Shown piece by piece: positions 7,770-17,084 of a DNA stretch of 45,689 nucleotides (positions within the stretch are counted from its first letter, which is position 1; every line of letters starts with the position of its first letter). The notes beneath the pieces are model-generated. The model had not been told where the DNA came from, made no database searches, and saw nothing but the letters and a program-made list of their open reading frames with translations. Source of the DNA: Prevotella sp. (lineage in GTDB: Bacteria; Bacteroidota; Bacteroidia; Bacteroidales; Bacteroidaceae); the NCBI GenBank assembly GCA_003447235.1, contig DLZV01000010.1:1-45689 (forward strand). Reading direction: 5' to 3'. A program made the position numbers and the translations under genes.

Positions 7770-7886
7770 ATTCTTTAGTCGAATTTTGTTGTTGTCTTCC
7801 GAAATCCCCATCGCGATTAGTATTATTCCTATAATGAAATAGGAGAAATCCCTTGCCCGGATGGGTGCAAATTTCTAATTTTGCCG

Positions 7887-7894
7887 CAAAAGTA
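7887..7894 (-). promoter_or_regulatory. Candidate -7 box for proS
   Basis: TACTTTTG on the minus strand, matching TAnnTTTG. No -33 TTTG at the right distance. It would give a leader of about 110 nt, long enough to hold a regulatory structure, though none is recognised. Confidence 0.45.
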
Positions 7895-7937
7895 CAAAAA
7901 ATAACTCGCAATGGGCCCTTTTTTGGGGAATTTGTTA

Positions 7938-7945
7938 TAACTTTG
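7938..7945 (+). promoter_or_regulatory. Candidate -7 box for the OmpA-like gene
   Basis: TAACTTTG, matching TAnnTTTG, 53 bp before the ATG at 7999. No clear -33 element. Confidence 0.5.
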
Positions 7946-7998
7946 CGTGAAGAAACGAATGTGAAAACAATATAAAGAACAATACAAATAGAACGATT

Positions 7999-8688
7999 AT
8001 GAAGAAGTTACAGATGTTTACGGCAGGCCTTTGCCTGCTCACCGTAGTGAGTTGCCAAACGAAGCAGGGCACGGGTACGTTGGTAGGAACGGGTGCTGGC
8101 GCCGTCATCGGCGGCATTGTCGGCAACCTGATCGGCAAGAACACCAAGGGCACGGCCATCGGTGCCGCCGTGGGTGCCGCCGTGGGTGCTGGTGCGGGCA
8201 CGCTGATCGGTCGCCACATGGACAAGGTGGCCGAGGAGGCTGCTTCGAACGTGAACAACGCCAAGGTGGAGACCATGACGGACGCCAACGGACTGACTTG
8301 TGTGAAACTGACCTTCGACTCGGGTCTGCTCTTCGCCACCAACAAGTCTGACCTCTCGTCGGGTGCCATGAGCGACCTCTCGCGCACTGCCACCGTGCTG
8401 AAGGGCAACACCGACTGCGACGTGGCGATCATCGGCCACACCGACAAGTCGGGCAACGACAACATTAACATCCCGCTGTCGCAGCGCCGTGCAGAAAGCG
8501 TGGCCAACTACCTGAAGGCGCAGGGCGTCTCCTACGGTCAGATCCGTTCCATCCAGGGCGTGGGTAGCTCGCAGCCTGTGCCGGGCCACGAGAACAACGT
8601 GAAGGATGCTGCCAACCGCCGTGTGGAGGTCTATCTCTACGCCAGCGAGGCGATGATCAAGAAGGCCGAGGCCGGCACGCTCAACTAA
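7999..8688 (+). CDS. OmpA-family lipoprotein with glycine-zipper region
   Basis: A 229-residue outer-membrane lipoprotein that probably anchors the envelope to peptidoglycan. The N-terminus is a lipoprotein signal peptide ending LLTVVSC, with the lipidated Cys at about residue 19. Residues about 27-72 are glycine-zipper repeats (GTGAGAVIGGIVGNLIG, then GAAVGAAVGAGAGTLIG), which may insert in a membrane or oligomerise. The second half is an OmpA-like peptidoglycan-binding domain with LTFDSGLLFATNKSDLS, IIGHTDKSGNDNIN and LSQRRAESVANYL. It has its own promoter box and a strong terminator, so it is monocistronic. Similar proteins are known as YiaD/Pal-like. The exact role is not shown by the sequence. 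Confidence 0.92.
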   Translation: MKKLQMFTAGLCLLTVVSCQTKQGTGTLVGTGAGAVIGGIVGNLIGKNTKGTAIGAAVGAAVGAGAGTLIGRHMDKVAEEAASNVNNAKVETMTDANGLTCVKLTFDSGLLFATNKSDLSSGAMSDLSRTATVLKGNTDCDVAIIGHTDKSGNDNINIPLSQRRAESVANYLKAQGVSYGQIRSIQGVGSSQPVPGHENNVKDAANRRVEVYLYASEAMIKKAEAGTLN

Positions 8689-8754
8689 TACCCAAGCTCC
8701 CGCCTGGGGCCACAAAGGCCCTGGGCCTCGGCAAAGGGGCTGAGGACAGAGAAA

Positions 8755-8806
8755 AAAGCAAGCCACCCGATCGCTGCTCAAAGGAGCGGAGGTCGGGTGG
8801 CTTTTT
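8755..8806. terminator. Bidirectional terminator between ompA-like gene and fthC
   Basis: Stem AGCCACCCGA (8761-8770) and TCGGGTGGCT (8793-8802), with an inner GCTC/GAGC hairpin, followed by TTTTT on the plus strand. On the minus strand it is followed by a broken T-run, so it can serve both convergent genes. Confidence 0.85.
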
Positions 8807-8849
8807 GATGATGTGGCGCCTTAAAAGGGCTTTTCTGAGGACGGGGGCG

Positions 8850-9446
8850 CTACGACTGCACAGGGCCGCACTCCACGCGGTCCATCGCCACGTCGGTGGC
8901 TTCGCAGGGCACGGCCTCGACCAGCTGGAAGGGGAAGCAGAGGCCCACCTTATAGACATCGGCGGCCTGGGCGAGGAAGCGGTCGTAGTAGCCACGGCCG
9001 CGCCCGAGGCGGTGGCCCTGGGCGTCGAAGGCCATGCCGGGGATGATGGCACAATCGACGGAGGCGTAGTCGGTAAAGGCGGCGCCCTGGGGCTCAAGGA
9101 TGTGGAAGTCGTCGCTGAGCGCCATCTCCGTAGTGGGCAGATACTCCCTGATCTCCATCTCCGTCCTGCTGATGACCACGGGCAGCAGCACGCGCTTGCC
9201 CATCCTCAGCGCGGCGGCGATGAGCCCCGGGGTATAGACCTCGTCGGGCAGCGAGTGGTAGAGCAGCACGGTCTGTGCCTCCTGGAAACGGGGGTCGGCC
9301 AGTACGGCCTCGACGATGGGCTGCGACAGGGCCACCAGTTCCTCGTCGGTATGGCGCGCCTTGCGCTGGCGGATGTGCTGGCGCAGCGACTTCTTGGACA
9401 GCGCGCTGGTCTCCCTGTCTTTTCCCTCTATGTTTTGATCTTCCAT
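8850..9446 (-). CDS. fthC: 5-formyltetrahydrofolate cyclo-ligase
   Basis: ATP-dependent conversion of 5-formyl-THF to 5,10-methenyl-THF, which salvages folate in one-carbon metabolism. The 198-residue length is normal. Diagnostic features are the early basic segment SKKSLRQHIRQRKARH, the VLLYHSLPDEVYT segment, and the ATP/Mg-binding loop GRGRGYYDRF at residues 148-157. It is the last gene of the leftward cluster dcp-comEB-ctpA-fthC, 51 bp after ctpA, and ends at the shared terminator. The same pairing with a CtpA protease is common in Bacteroidales (family knowledge). Confidence 0.94.
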   Translation of the reverse strand: MEDQNIEGKDRETSALSKKSLRQHIRQRKARHTDEELVALSQPIVEAVLADPRFQEAQTVLLYHSLPDEVYTPGLIAAALRMGKRVLLPVVISRTEMEIREYLPTTEMALSDDFHILEPQGAAFTDYASVDCAIIPGMAFDAQGHRLGRGRGYYDRFLAQAADVYKVGLCFPFQLVEAVPCEATDVAMDRVECGPVQS

Positions 9447-9497
9447 GCTTTTTGTAATCTGTGCTTTTATCCTCTGTTTTTCAGTCCTACATACCTT

Positions 9498-11168
9498 CTA
9501 TCTCCTGGGCTCCATCTCGCTGGTGGCGCGGCGGGGCTTGGCCGCGGCGGCCTTCTTGGGGAAGGCCTCGTGGCGCTTGATGACGCCGATGGCGGCCTCG
9601 ACCACGGGGTCGTCCTGGTTGAGATACTCCATGAGGGCCTGCTCGTCGAGCATGTTGTAGATGACGCGGCTGCTGATGAAGCGGTCGAGCAGGTGGTAGG
9701 AGCGACGGATCATGAGGTTGCGCCGCGGCAGGCCGTTGTGGGTGCCGAAGGTGGCAAACTGATCGACGAGGCCCTGGCCCTGCAGATACTTGGCCAGGTC
9801 GATGACCTCGGTGAGCGTGCGCAGGTGGGGGCGGTTGGCGTCGGTGTAGTTGAAGGCAAACTGGAGGATCAGTCCGCTCATGACGGCCTGCTTGTAGTAG
9901 GAGGTGATGTCGGTCGTGTCCTCGGCCACGAAGATGTCGGGCGTGATGCCGCCACCGCCATAGACGGGGCGTCCGAGCGTGGTGTGGTAGGCGGGACCCG
10001 TATGGTGGATGCTGTCGCCGGAGAAGAGCTCGCCCCGCTCGTAGCGCTGGAGGAGGTCCTGGTCGTAGTCGGCCTCGTCGCCGAGCTTGTAGGGCTTCTG
10101 TATGCAGCGGCCCGAGGGCGTGTAGTAGCGGGCGATGGTGAGGCGGATCTCGCTGCCGTCGGGGAATCCGATCTGCTGCTGCACGAGGCCCTTGCCGAAG
10201 GATCGGCGGCCGACGATGGTGCCGCGGTCGTTGTCCTGGATGGCACCGGCGAAGATCTCGGCCGAGGAGGCCGAGGCCTCGTTGATGAGGACGACCAGCG
10301 GGATGGTCTGATAGGCGCCGCGCCCGCTGCTGCGGTAGTCGCGGCGGGGACTCTTGCGGCCCTGCGTATAGACGATGAGACGGTCCTTGGGCAGAAACTC
10401 GTCGGCCATCTGTATGGCGCTCTCAAGGTAGCCGCCGTTGTTGTCGCGCAGGTCGATGATGAGGTTCGAGAAGCCCTGCTGCGAAAGCGAGGCCAGCGAG
10501 GCCAGCATCTCCATGTAGGTCTTCTGGCCGAAGGACTTGATGCGGATGTAGCCCGTGCTGTCGTTGAGCATGTAGGTGGCGGCGATGCTCGGCGTGACGA
10601 TGTCGGCGCGGGTGATGGTGAAGCGCTTCACGGCCTTCGTGCCATAGCGCACCACGCCCACCTCCACCTTCGTGCCCTTGGGGCCCATCAGGCGGCGGCG
10701 CGCCTCGGTGTCGGTGACGACCTGGCCGACGAATGGCTTGCCATCGACCTCGACGATCTTGTCGCCGGCCAGCAGGCCCATCTTCTCGGCGGGACCGCCC
10801 TTGATGACGTTGCCCACGTTGATGGTGTCGCGCTGGATGGTAAACTCGATGCCCACGCCGGAGAACGAGCCCTTGAGCTCGCTGTTGACCTTCTGCACGT
10901 CCTCGGCGGAGATGTAGGTGGAGTGGGGGTCGAGCTGGGCAAGGATCTGGGGGATGGCCTTGTCCACGAGGTCGTCGATATTGACCGAATCGACATACTG
11001 GTCGTCGATGATGCGCAGCAGGTTGTTGAGGCGGTTGCTGCCGTTGTTGATGATGCTGAGGCGGTTGCCCGAGAAGTGGTTGGCGTAGAACGTGCCGACA
11101 AGGATGCCGAAAACGACGCTCACGGCCATGAGCAAGGGGGTAAACCGGTTGGATTTTTTCTTTGACAT
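9498..11168 (-). CDS. ctpA: Carboxy-terminal processing protease, S41 family
   Basis: Periplasmic serine protease that trims C-termini of envelope proteins. From the ATG at 11168 it has 556 residues; an upstream in-frame TTG at 11183 adds only five. A signal-anchor helix (FTPLLMAVSVVFGILVGTFY) is followed by a helical segment with a DPHSTYIS motif. Then come a PDZ domain (about 100-185, SGVGIEFTIQ and GLLAGDKIVEVDG) and the S41 core with DLRDNNGGYL. The catalytic pair is Ser301 in NEASASSAEIFAGA and Lys326 in SFGKGLVQ, 25 residues apart as in CtpB and Prc. A C-terminal extension of about 180 residues is typical of the Bacteroidetes form. It sits between comEB and fthC in one probable operon. 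Confidence 0.95.
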   Translation of the reverse strand: MSKKKSNRFTPLLMAVSVVFGILVGTFYANHFSGNRLSIINNGSNRLNNLLRIIDDQYVDSVNIDDLVDKAIPQILAQLDPHSTYISAEDVQKVNSELKGSFSGVGIEFTIQRDTINVGNVIKGGPAEKMGLLAGDKIVEVDGKPFVGQVVTDTEARRRLMGPKGTKVEVGVVRYGTKAVKRFTITRADIVTPSIAATYMLNDSTGYIRIKSFGQKTYMEMLASLASLSQQGFSNLIIDLRDNNGGYLESAIQMADEFLPKDRLIVYTQGRKSPRRDYRSSGRGAYQTIPLVVLINEASASSAEIFAGAIQDNDRGTIVGRRSFGKGLVQQQIGFPDGSEIRLTIARYYTPSGRCIQKPYKLGDEADYDQDLLQRYERGELFSGDSIHHTGPAYHTTLGRPVYGGGGITPDIFVAEDTTDITSYYKQAVMSGLILQFAFNYTDANRPHLRTLTEVIDLAKYLQGQGLVDQFATFGTHNGLPRRNLMIRRSYHLLDRFISSRVIYNMLDEQALMEYLNQDDPVVEAAIGVIKRHEAFPKKAAAAKPRRATSEMEPRR

Positions 11169-11269
11169 AACGATCGATGACAAGAGCCGCGCCGACCGTG
11201 GTGTCCGGACGGACGGGCGCCTGGGGGCTTGCAGCGCTTGGAATGCTATATACTACATTATTATGATGA

Positions 11270-11707
11270 TTAGACAGAGAGGTCGAGGGGCAGGTGCTCC
11301 ACCTCCACGCCGGCGCGCCGCAGCAGGTCGATGCCGTCGGTGAGCCGGTACTGCTCGGCATAGACCACGCGCCGTATGCCAGCCTGGATGATGAGTTTGG
11401 CACACTCGATGCAGGGCGAGGCGGTGACGTAGAGCGTGGCCTGGTCGCTGTTGTTGCCGCTGCGCGCCAGTTTGGTGATGGCGTTGGCCTCGGCGTGGAG
11501 CACGTAGGGGTGGGTCACGCCGTGGGCGTCCTCGCAGACGTTCTCAAATCCGCTCGGCGTGCCGTTGTAGCCGTCGCTGATGATCATCTTCTCCTTCACT
11601 ACCAGCGCACCCACCTTGCGGCGCTGGCAGTAGGAGTTTTCGGCCCAGATGGCTGCCATGCGCAGGTAGCGCAGGTCGAGAAGCCGTTGCTTGCCCGTAT
11701 CTTTCAT
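11270..11707 (-). CDS. comEB: Deoxycytidylate (dCMP) deaminase, ComEB-like
   Basis: Zinc-dependent deamination of dCMP to dUMP, feeding dTMP synthesis. The length is 145 residues. The zinc site is HAEAN (His71, Glu73 as proton shuttle) and SPCIECAK (Cys99, Cys102). The early segment CQRRKVGALVV and SDGYNGTPSGFENVCED are typical of the dCMP deaminase branch rather than tRNA adenosine deaminases. It lies 101 bp before the ctpA start and 81 bp after dcp, same strand, so co-transcription is likely. Confidence 0.93.
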   Translation of the reverse strand: MKDTGKQRLLDLRYLRMAAIWAENSYCQRRKVGALVVKEKMIISDGYNGTPSGFENVCEDAHGVTHPYVLHAEANAITKLARSGNNSDQATLYVTASPCIECAKLIIQAGIRRVVYAEQYRLTDGIDLLRRAGVEVEHLPLDLSV

Positions 11708-11788
11708 CTTGTCTTGCTTTTTCTCTGTCTATATTTTGGAAATCTCTCTGATTGCGCGGGGAAATGGTCCCTCGGCATAGGGGGAATG

Positions 11789-13876
11789 TTATTGCTTCTT
11801 GATGCCGTCGCGGCGCAGCATGGCGTCGATGGTCGGCTCGTGGCCGCGGAAGCGCTTGTAGAGCGCCATGGGGTGCTCCGTGCCGCCCTTGGAGAGCACG
11901 CAGTCGCGGAAGCGCTGCGCCGTGGCCTGGTCGAAGATGCCGTGCTCCTGGAAGGCTCCGAAGGCGTCGGTCTCCAGCACCTCGGCCCACTTGTAGCTGT
12001 AGTAGCCCGCGGCGTAGCCTCCCGCCATGATGTGGGAGAACTGCGTCGTCATGCAGGTCTGCGGCAGTTGCTGGCCGATGATGGCCTTCTGCCAGGCCGC
12101 CTTCTCAAAGGGGATGATGTCGGCCTCGAAGGGATCCTTCTGCGTGTAGTAGGCCATGTCGAGCAGGCCGAAACTCACCTGGCGCAGGCAGGCCGAGGCC
12201 ACATTGTAGTTGCGGCTCTGGCGGATGCGGTCGATGAGGTCGTCGGGGATGGGCTCGCCCGTCTCGTAGTGGAAGGCGAAGGTGCGGAGAAAGTCGCGCT
12301 CCGTGGCATAGTTTTCCATAAACTGCGAGGGCAGTTCGACGAAGTCCCACCAGACGTTGGTGCCGGAGAGCGACTCGAAGCGCGTGTTGGCGAACATGCC
12401 GTGGAGGGCGTGGCCAAACTCGTGGAGGAAGGTCTCCACCTCGCCCAGGCGCAGCAGGGCGGGTCGGTCGTCGGTGGGCTTGCTGAGGTTCATCACCAGC
12501 GAGACGTGGGGGCGCACGTTGGTGCCGTCCTTCTCGATCCACTGGCCCTGGTACTCCGTCATCCAGGCGCCGCCGCGCTTGCCCTTGCGCGGATAGAAAT
12601 CGACGAAGAGCACGGCCAGGTAGCTGCCGTCGCGGTCATAGACCTCATAGGGGCGCACGTCGGGGTGATAGACGGGGATCTCCTTGTTCTCGCGGAAGGT
12701 GATGCCGTAGAGGCGCGTGGCCAGTCCGAAGACGCCCTTGATGACGTTTTTCACCTCAAAATAGGGGCGGAGCATCTCGGGGTCGAGGTTGTAGCGGCGC
12801 ATCTGCAACTTGAAGGAGTAGTAGGCCGTGTCCCAGGGCTGGAAGTCGAAGTCGTCGCCCTCCAGCTCCTTGGCCAGGGCCACGACCTCGGCACGCTCCT
12901 GGACGGCCGTGGGCTTGTAGGCCTCGATGAGGTCGTCGAGCAAGCGATAGACGTTCTGGGCCGAGGAGGCCATGCGATATTCCATCACGTAGTCGGCGTA
13001 GGTCTCGTAGCCCAGGAGCTGGGCCAGCTCGCGCCGCAGGTTGACCAGCCGCTTGCAGATGTCGAGGTTGCACTCCTCGCCCTCGGTGCAGAGCGTGCCG
13101 TGGGCCATGAAGACCTGCTGGCGAAGGTCGCGGCGGTCGGCGTACATCATGAAGGGACCGTAGCTCGGGGCGTCGAGGGTGATGATCCAGCCCTCCTTGC
13201 CCTCCTCGCGGGCAACCGTGGCAGCAGCCTCGCGCACGGTCTCGGGCAGTCCGCTGAGGTCGGCCTCGTCGCTGAGGTGGAGCTTGAAGGCCTTGGTGGC
13301 CTTGCGCAGGTTTTGAGAGAACTGCAGCGACAGACGGCTGGCCTCCTCCGTCAACTGGCGGAAGCGGTCCTTGCCTGCCTCGTCGAGCAGCGCGCCACTG
13401 CGGACGAAGGCCTCGTAGCTCTCGCGCAGCAGCGTCTCCTCCTCGGCGGTGAGGGGACGGTGGTGGGCCTTCACCTTCTGCAGACGCTCGAAGACGCGCG
13501 GATTGAGGCTGATGTCGTTGGCGTGCTTGGTCAGCAGCGGACTCATCTTCTGCGCCAGCGCCTCCATCTCCTCGTTGCCCTCGGCGGAGAGGAGGTTGAA
13601 GAACACGCCGCTGACGCGTCCGAGGAGGTTGTAGTAGTCCTTCGGATGGTCGTCGTGGTCGCGCACGAGGGTGTTGTCGAACGTGGGCTCGGCAGGGTCG
13701 GCGAGCATCTGCTCCACCTCCTCGTCCTCACGGCGCATGCCCTCCAGCATCGCCTCCTCCACGTCCTGAAGGGTGAAGCGGCCGAAGGGCGGCGTGTTGT
13801 GGGGCGTGCCGTAGGGCAGGAGGAAGGGATTCTCGTGCTTCGGTTGCGTCGCTATATCTTTATCTTCTGTGCTCAT
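11789..13876 (-). CDS. dcp: Peptidyl-dipeptidase Dcp, M3 metallopeptidase
   Basis: Zinc peptidase that removes dipeptides from peptide C-termini, for amino-acid recovery. The length of 695 residues fits the family. The zinc-binding motif is HEFGH at 485-489 within FLHEFGHALHGMF. Other M3 landmarks are VDFYPRKGKRGGAW, SGTNVWWDFVELPSQFMEN, and a C-terminal GGYAAGYYSYKWAEVLE segment that holds substrate-contacting tyrosines. No signal peptide is evident, so it is probably cytoplasmic. It is the first gene of the leftward cluster; the space to the divergent valS is 321 bp. Confidence 0.95.
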   Translation of the reverse strand: MSTEDKDIATQPKHENPFLLPYGTPHNTPPFGRFTLQDVEEAMLEGMRREDEEVEQMLADPAEPTFDNTLVRDHDDHPKDYYNLLGRVSGVFFNLLSAEGNEEMEALAQKMSPLLTKHANDISLNPRVFERLQKVKAHHRPLTAEEETLLRESYEAFVRSGALLDEAGKDRFRQLTEEASRLSLQFSQNLRKATKAFKLHLSDEADLSGLPETVREAAATVAREEGKEGWIITLDAPSYGPFMMYADRRDLRQQVFMAHGTLCTEGEECNLDICKRLVNLRRELAQLLGYETYADYVMEYRMASSAQNVYRLLDDLIEAYKPTAVQERAEVVALAKELEGDDFDFQPWDTAYYSFKLQMRRYNLDPEMLRPYFEVKNVIKGVFGLATRLYGITFRENKEIPVYHPDVRPYEVYDRDGSYLAVLFVDFYPRKGKRGGAWMTEYQGQWIEKDGTNVRPHVSLVMNLSKPTDDRPALLRLGEVETFLHEFGHALHGMFANTRFESLSGTNVWWDFVELPSQFMENYATERDFLRTFAFHYETGEPIPDDLIDRIRQSRNYNVASACLRQVSFGLLDMAYYTQKDPFEADIIPFEKAAWQKAIIGQQLPQTCMTTQFSHIMAGGYAAGYYSYKWAEVLETDAFGAFQEHGIFDQATAQRFRDCVLSKGGTEHPMALYKRFRGHEPTIDAMLRRDGIKKQ

Positions 13877-14112
13877 TGCTAATTCTCTCTTGTGCTTGGT
13901 GTCGGGGTGGGGCGGGGCACGTCGGCCGTGGCCGCTTCCACCTTAATAATATATTCTTTTAACGATAATGCAAAATTACGGAGTTTTCCCGAAGTACGCA
14001 AGTGGGGATGGGAAAAAATGCTTTTCGGAGTGACAAATAGCCGTCCTCCCGATGCTCTCGCCGCCTCGGGCCCCGAATTTTCCAGCAATCGGAAAGAAAA
14101 ATCGGGGCACAT
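13877..14112. other. dcp-valS divergent intergenic region
   Basis: About 235 bases with no supported gene. The valS promoter lies at its right end. No TAnnTTTG box for dcp was identified with confidence. Confidence 0.4.
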
Positions 14113-14143
14113 TTTGCTTTTCGAGAGAAAATGCGTAACTTTG
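14113..14143 (+). promoter_or_regulatory. Promoter of valS
   Basis: TTTG (14113-14116), 19 nt, TAACTTTG (14136-14143), the full Bacteroidetes consensus. It predicts a start near 14150 and a leader of about 48 nt. Confidence 0.8.
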
Positions 14144-14197
14144 CAAATCATATAACCAGCAAACAAAAGGTATTCAACAAGACAGATAGCGACAGTC

Positions 14198-16927
14198 ATG
14201 GAATTAGCTACGAAATATGACCCCAGGGAAGTGGAGTCGAAATGGTATCAGTATTGGTTGGACCACAAGCTCTTCAGCAGCCGGCCCGACGGGCGAGAGC
14301 CCTACACGGTGGTCATCCCGCCGCCCAACGTGACGGGTGTGCTCCACATGGGCCACATGCTCAACAACACCATTCAGGATATCCTCGTGCGCCGCGCGCG
14401 CATGGAGGGGAAGAACGCCTGCTGGGTGCCGGGCACGGACCATGCGAGCATCGCCACGGAGGCCAAGGTCGTCGCACGACTGGCCGAGGAGGGCATCAAG
14501 AAGAGCGACCTCACCCGTGAGGAGTTTCTCCGCCATGCCTGGGACTGGACCCACGAGCACGGTGGCATCATCCTCAAGCAGCTGCGCCGTCTCGGCGCCT
14601 CCTGCGACTGGGACCGCACGGCCTTCACGATGGACGAGGAGCGGTCGAAGAGCGTCATCCATGTCTTTGTCGATCTCTACAAGAAGGGACTCATCTATCG
14701 CGGCGTACGCATGGTCAACTGGGACCCGAAGGCCAAGACGGCCCTCTCCGACGAGGAGGTGGTCTATAAGGAGGAGCACAGCAAGCTCTACTATCTGAAA
14801 TACTACGTGGCGCCCGAGGACCAGGCGAGCGTGGAGCGCAAGGACGAGGCCAACGTCATGCACCGAGACGACCGCGGATGGTACGCCGTAGTGGCCACCA
14901 CGCGCCCCGAGACCATCATGGGCGACACGGCCATGTGTATCAACCCCGACGACGCCAAGAACACGTGGCTCAAGGGCAAGCACGTCGTCGTGCCGAAGGT
15001 GGGACGCACGATCCCCGTCATCGAGGACGGCTACGTCGATATCGAGTTTGGTACGGGCTGCCTCAAGGTGACACCGGCCCACGATATCAACGACCACGCC
15101 CTCGGACTGAAGCACAACCTGGAGACCATCGACATCTTCAACGACGACGGCACCATCTCGGAGGCCGCCGGACTCTATGTCGGACTGGACCGCATGGACG
15201 TGCGCAAGCAGATCAGCCGCGACCTCAACGAGGCGGGACTGATGGAGAAGATCGAGGACTACACCAACAAGGTGGGATTCTCCGAGCGCACCAACGTGGC
15301 CATCGAGCCCAAGCTCTCCACACAATGGTTCCTCAGCATGCAGCATTTTGCCGACATCGCCCTCGCACCGGTGATGGACGACGAGATAGAGTTCTATCCC
15401 AAGAAGTATAAGAACACCTACCGCCACTGGCTGGAGAACATCAAGGACTGGTGTATCTCGCGTCAGCTCTGGTGGGGCCACCGCATCCCGGCCTGGTACT
15501 ACCGCCCGCAGGGCGAAGCAGCAGCCGAGGGACCGAAGGTGGGCGAGGTCTTCGTCGATGAGGACCTGAAGGGCGTGATGGCGCAGGCGCAGGCGAAGTA
15601 TCCGCAGGCGCAGTTGCAGGAGGCCGACTTCCAGCAGGACGATGACGCGCTCGACACCTGGTTCTCCTCATGGCTGTGGCCGATCTCCCTCTTCGACGGC
15701 ATCAACAAGCCGGACAACGAGGAGATCAACTACTATTTCCCGACCTCCGACCTCGTGACGGCTCCGGATATCATCTTCTTCTGGGTGGCGCGCATGATCA
15801 TGGCGGGCTATGAGTATCGCAACGACAAACCCTTCAAGCACGTCTATTTCACGGGTATCGTGCGCGACAAATTGGGCCGCAAGATGTCGAAGAGCCTAGG
15901 CAACTCGCCCGACCCCATCGAACTCATCGAGAAGTATGGCGCCGACGGTGTGCGCATGGGCATGATGCTGAGTGCGCCCGCGGGCAACGACATCCTCTTC
16001 GACGAGACGCTCTGCGAGCAGGGACGCAACTTCAACAACAAGATATGGAACGCCTTCCGACTGGTGAAGGGCTGGGAGGTGTCGGCAGACGCCGAGCAGG
16101 ACGAGGCGAGCCGCATCGCTACGCGCTGGTTTGAGAGCAAACTCCGTGAGGCCTATGCCGAGATGGACGCCCACTTCGCCCAGTATCGCATCTCCGACGC
16201 GCTCATGACAGTCTATCGACTCTTCTGGGACGAGTTCTCCAGCTGGTATCTGGAGATGGTGAAGCCAGCCTACAAGGACGGCAAGGCACAGCCCGTGGCT
16301 CAGGCCACCTACGACGCCACGCTGCGCTTCTTTGACGCGCTGCTGCGCATGCTCCATCCCTTCATGCCGTTTATCACCGAGGAGCTCTGGCAACACCTTG
16401 CCGACCGCAAGGAGGGCGAGAGCATCATGGTGGAGTGTCAGACTGTGGAGAAGCCGACGGAGGCCGACGCACGTCTCTGTGAGGAGTTTGAGGCGGTCAA
16501 GCAAGTGGTGGCAGGTGTCCGCTCCGTGCGCAACCAGAAGAACATCGCTCCACGCCAGCAGCTCGTCCTCCAGGCCGTGGGCACCAACGAGGTGGCTGCT
16601 TACGACGCGGCCATCCTGAAGATGGCCAACCTGGAGAAGATAGAGGTGGTGGAGGCCAAGGCCGCCGACGCCTCCGGATTCATGGTCGGCAAGTCGGAGT
16701 GGGCCGTGCCCGTGGGAAGCCTCATCGATGTGGAGGCCGAACTGGAGAAGGCAAAGAAGGAGCTCGCCCACCTGGAGGGATTCCTCATGGGGGTGACGAA
16801 GAAGCTCTCCAACGAGAACTTCGTGGCTCACGCGCCGGCAGCGGTCGTAGAGAAGGAACGTAAAAAACAAGCTGACGCCATGGAGAAGATTGCCATGGTG
16901 AAGGCTATGATCAAAGCGTTAAAGTGA
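14198..16927 (+). CDS. valS: Valyl-tRNA synthetase
   Basis: Class I synthetase charging tRNA-Val. The 909-residue length is usual. Signature motifs are HMGH at residues 50-53 (PPPNVTGVLHMGHML) and KMSKS at 562-566 (GRKMSKSLGNSPDP). The editing domain lies between them (ATTRPETIMGDTAM, GTGCLKVTPAHDINDH), and NWDPKAKTALSDEEV is typical of ValRS. The C-terminus is a charged coiled-coil arm (VEAELEKAKKELAHLEG and onward), which distinguishes ValRS from IleRS and LeuRS. It has its own promoter and terminator. Confidence 0.98.
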   Translation: MELATKYDPREVESKWYQYWLDHKLFSSRPDGREPYTVVIPPPNVTGVLHMGHMLNNTIQDILVRRARMEGKNACWVPGTDHASIATEAKVVARLAEEGIKKSDLTREEFLRHAWDWTHEHGGIILKQLRRLGASCDWDRTAFTMDEERSKSVIHVFVDLYKKGLIYRGVRMVNWDPKAKTALSDEEVVYKEEHSKLYYLKYYVAPEDQASVERKDEANVMHRDDRGWYAVVATTRPETIMGDTAMCINPDDAKNTWLKGKHVVVPKVGRTIPVIEDGYVDIEFGTGCLKVTPAHDINDHALGLKHNLETIDIFNDDGTISEAAGLYVGLDRMDVRKQISRDLNEAGLMEKIEDYTNKVGFSERTNVAIEPKLSTQWFLSMQHFADIALAPVMDDEIEFYPKKYKNTYRHWLENIKDWCISRQLWWGHRIPAWYYRPQGEAAAEGPKVGEVFVDEDLKGVMAQAQAKYPQAQLQEADFQQDDDALDTWFSSWLWPISLFDGINKPDNEEINYYFPTSDLVTAPDIIFFWVARMIMAGYEYRNDKPFKHVYFTGIVRDKLGRKMSKSLGNSPDPIELIEKYGADGVRMGMMLSAPAGNDILFDETLCEQGRNFNNKIWNAFRLVKGWEVSADAEQDEASRIATRWFESKLREAYAEMDAHFAQYRISDALMTVYRLFWDEFSSWYLEMVKPAYKDGKAQPVAQATYDATLRFFDALLRMLHPFMPFITEELWQHLADRKEGESIMVECQTVEKPTEADARLCEEFEAVKQVVAGVRSVRNQKNIAPRQQLVLQAVGTNEVAAYDAAILKMANLEKIEVVEAKAADASGFMVGKSEWAVPVGSLIDVEAELEKAKKELAHLEGFLMGVTKKLSNENFVAHAPAAVVEKERKKQADAMEKIAMVKAMIKALK

Positions 16928-16986
16928 AGCAAGTAGCGACTTGCTAGTGTTAAAAGTATGTAATCAAATTGACATTTGGAAGGGTC

Positions 16987-17018
16987 GCCGAGATGTGAAT
17001 CTCGGCGGCTTTTTTTTA
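16987..17018 (+). terminator. Terminator of valS
   Basis: GCCGAGAT (16987-16994), loop GTGA, ATCTCGGC (16999-17006), then GGC and eight T residues. A smaller hairpin AGCAAGT/ACTTGCT lies directly after the valS stop at 16928-16945. Confidence 0.88.
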
Positions 17019-17084
17019 TTTACGCTCGGACTGAACGTAGGAGGAAAATAGTGAGACTACTTGGTCAAAGCGCAGGTGGAAAAA

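Noticed and set aside
8805..11165. A 786-codon plus-strand frame antisense to fthC and ctpA
   Set aside because: Long antisense frames are expected opposite GC-rich genes; the product is low-complexity (Ala/Gly/Val/His-rich) and both opposite genes have intact catalytic motifs.
11294..13882. An 862-codon plus-strand frame antisense to comEB and dcp
   Set aside because: Same GC-driven shadow; the HEFGH metallopeptidase and the zinc deaminase on the other strand are unmistakable.
16928..16945. A 7-bp hairpin right after valS as the main terminator
   Set aside because: No T-run follows; the stem at 16987-17006 with eight T residues is the better terminator.
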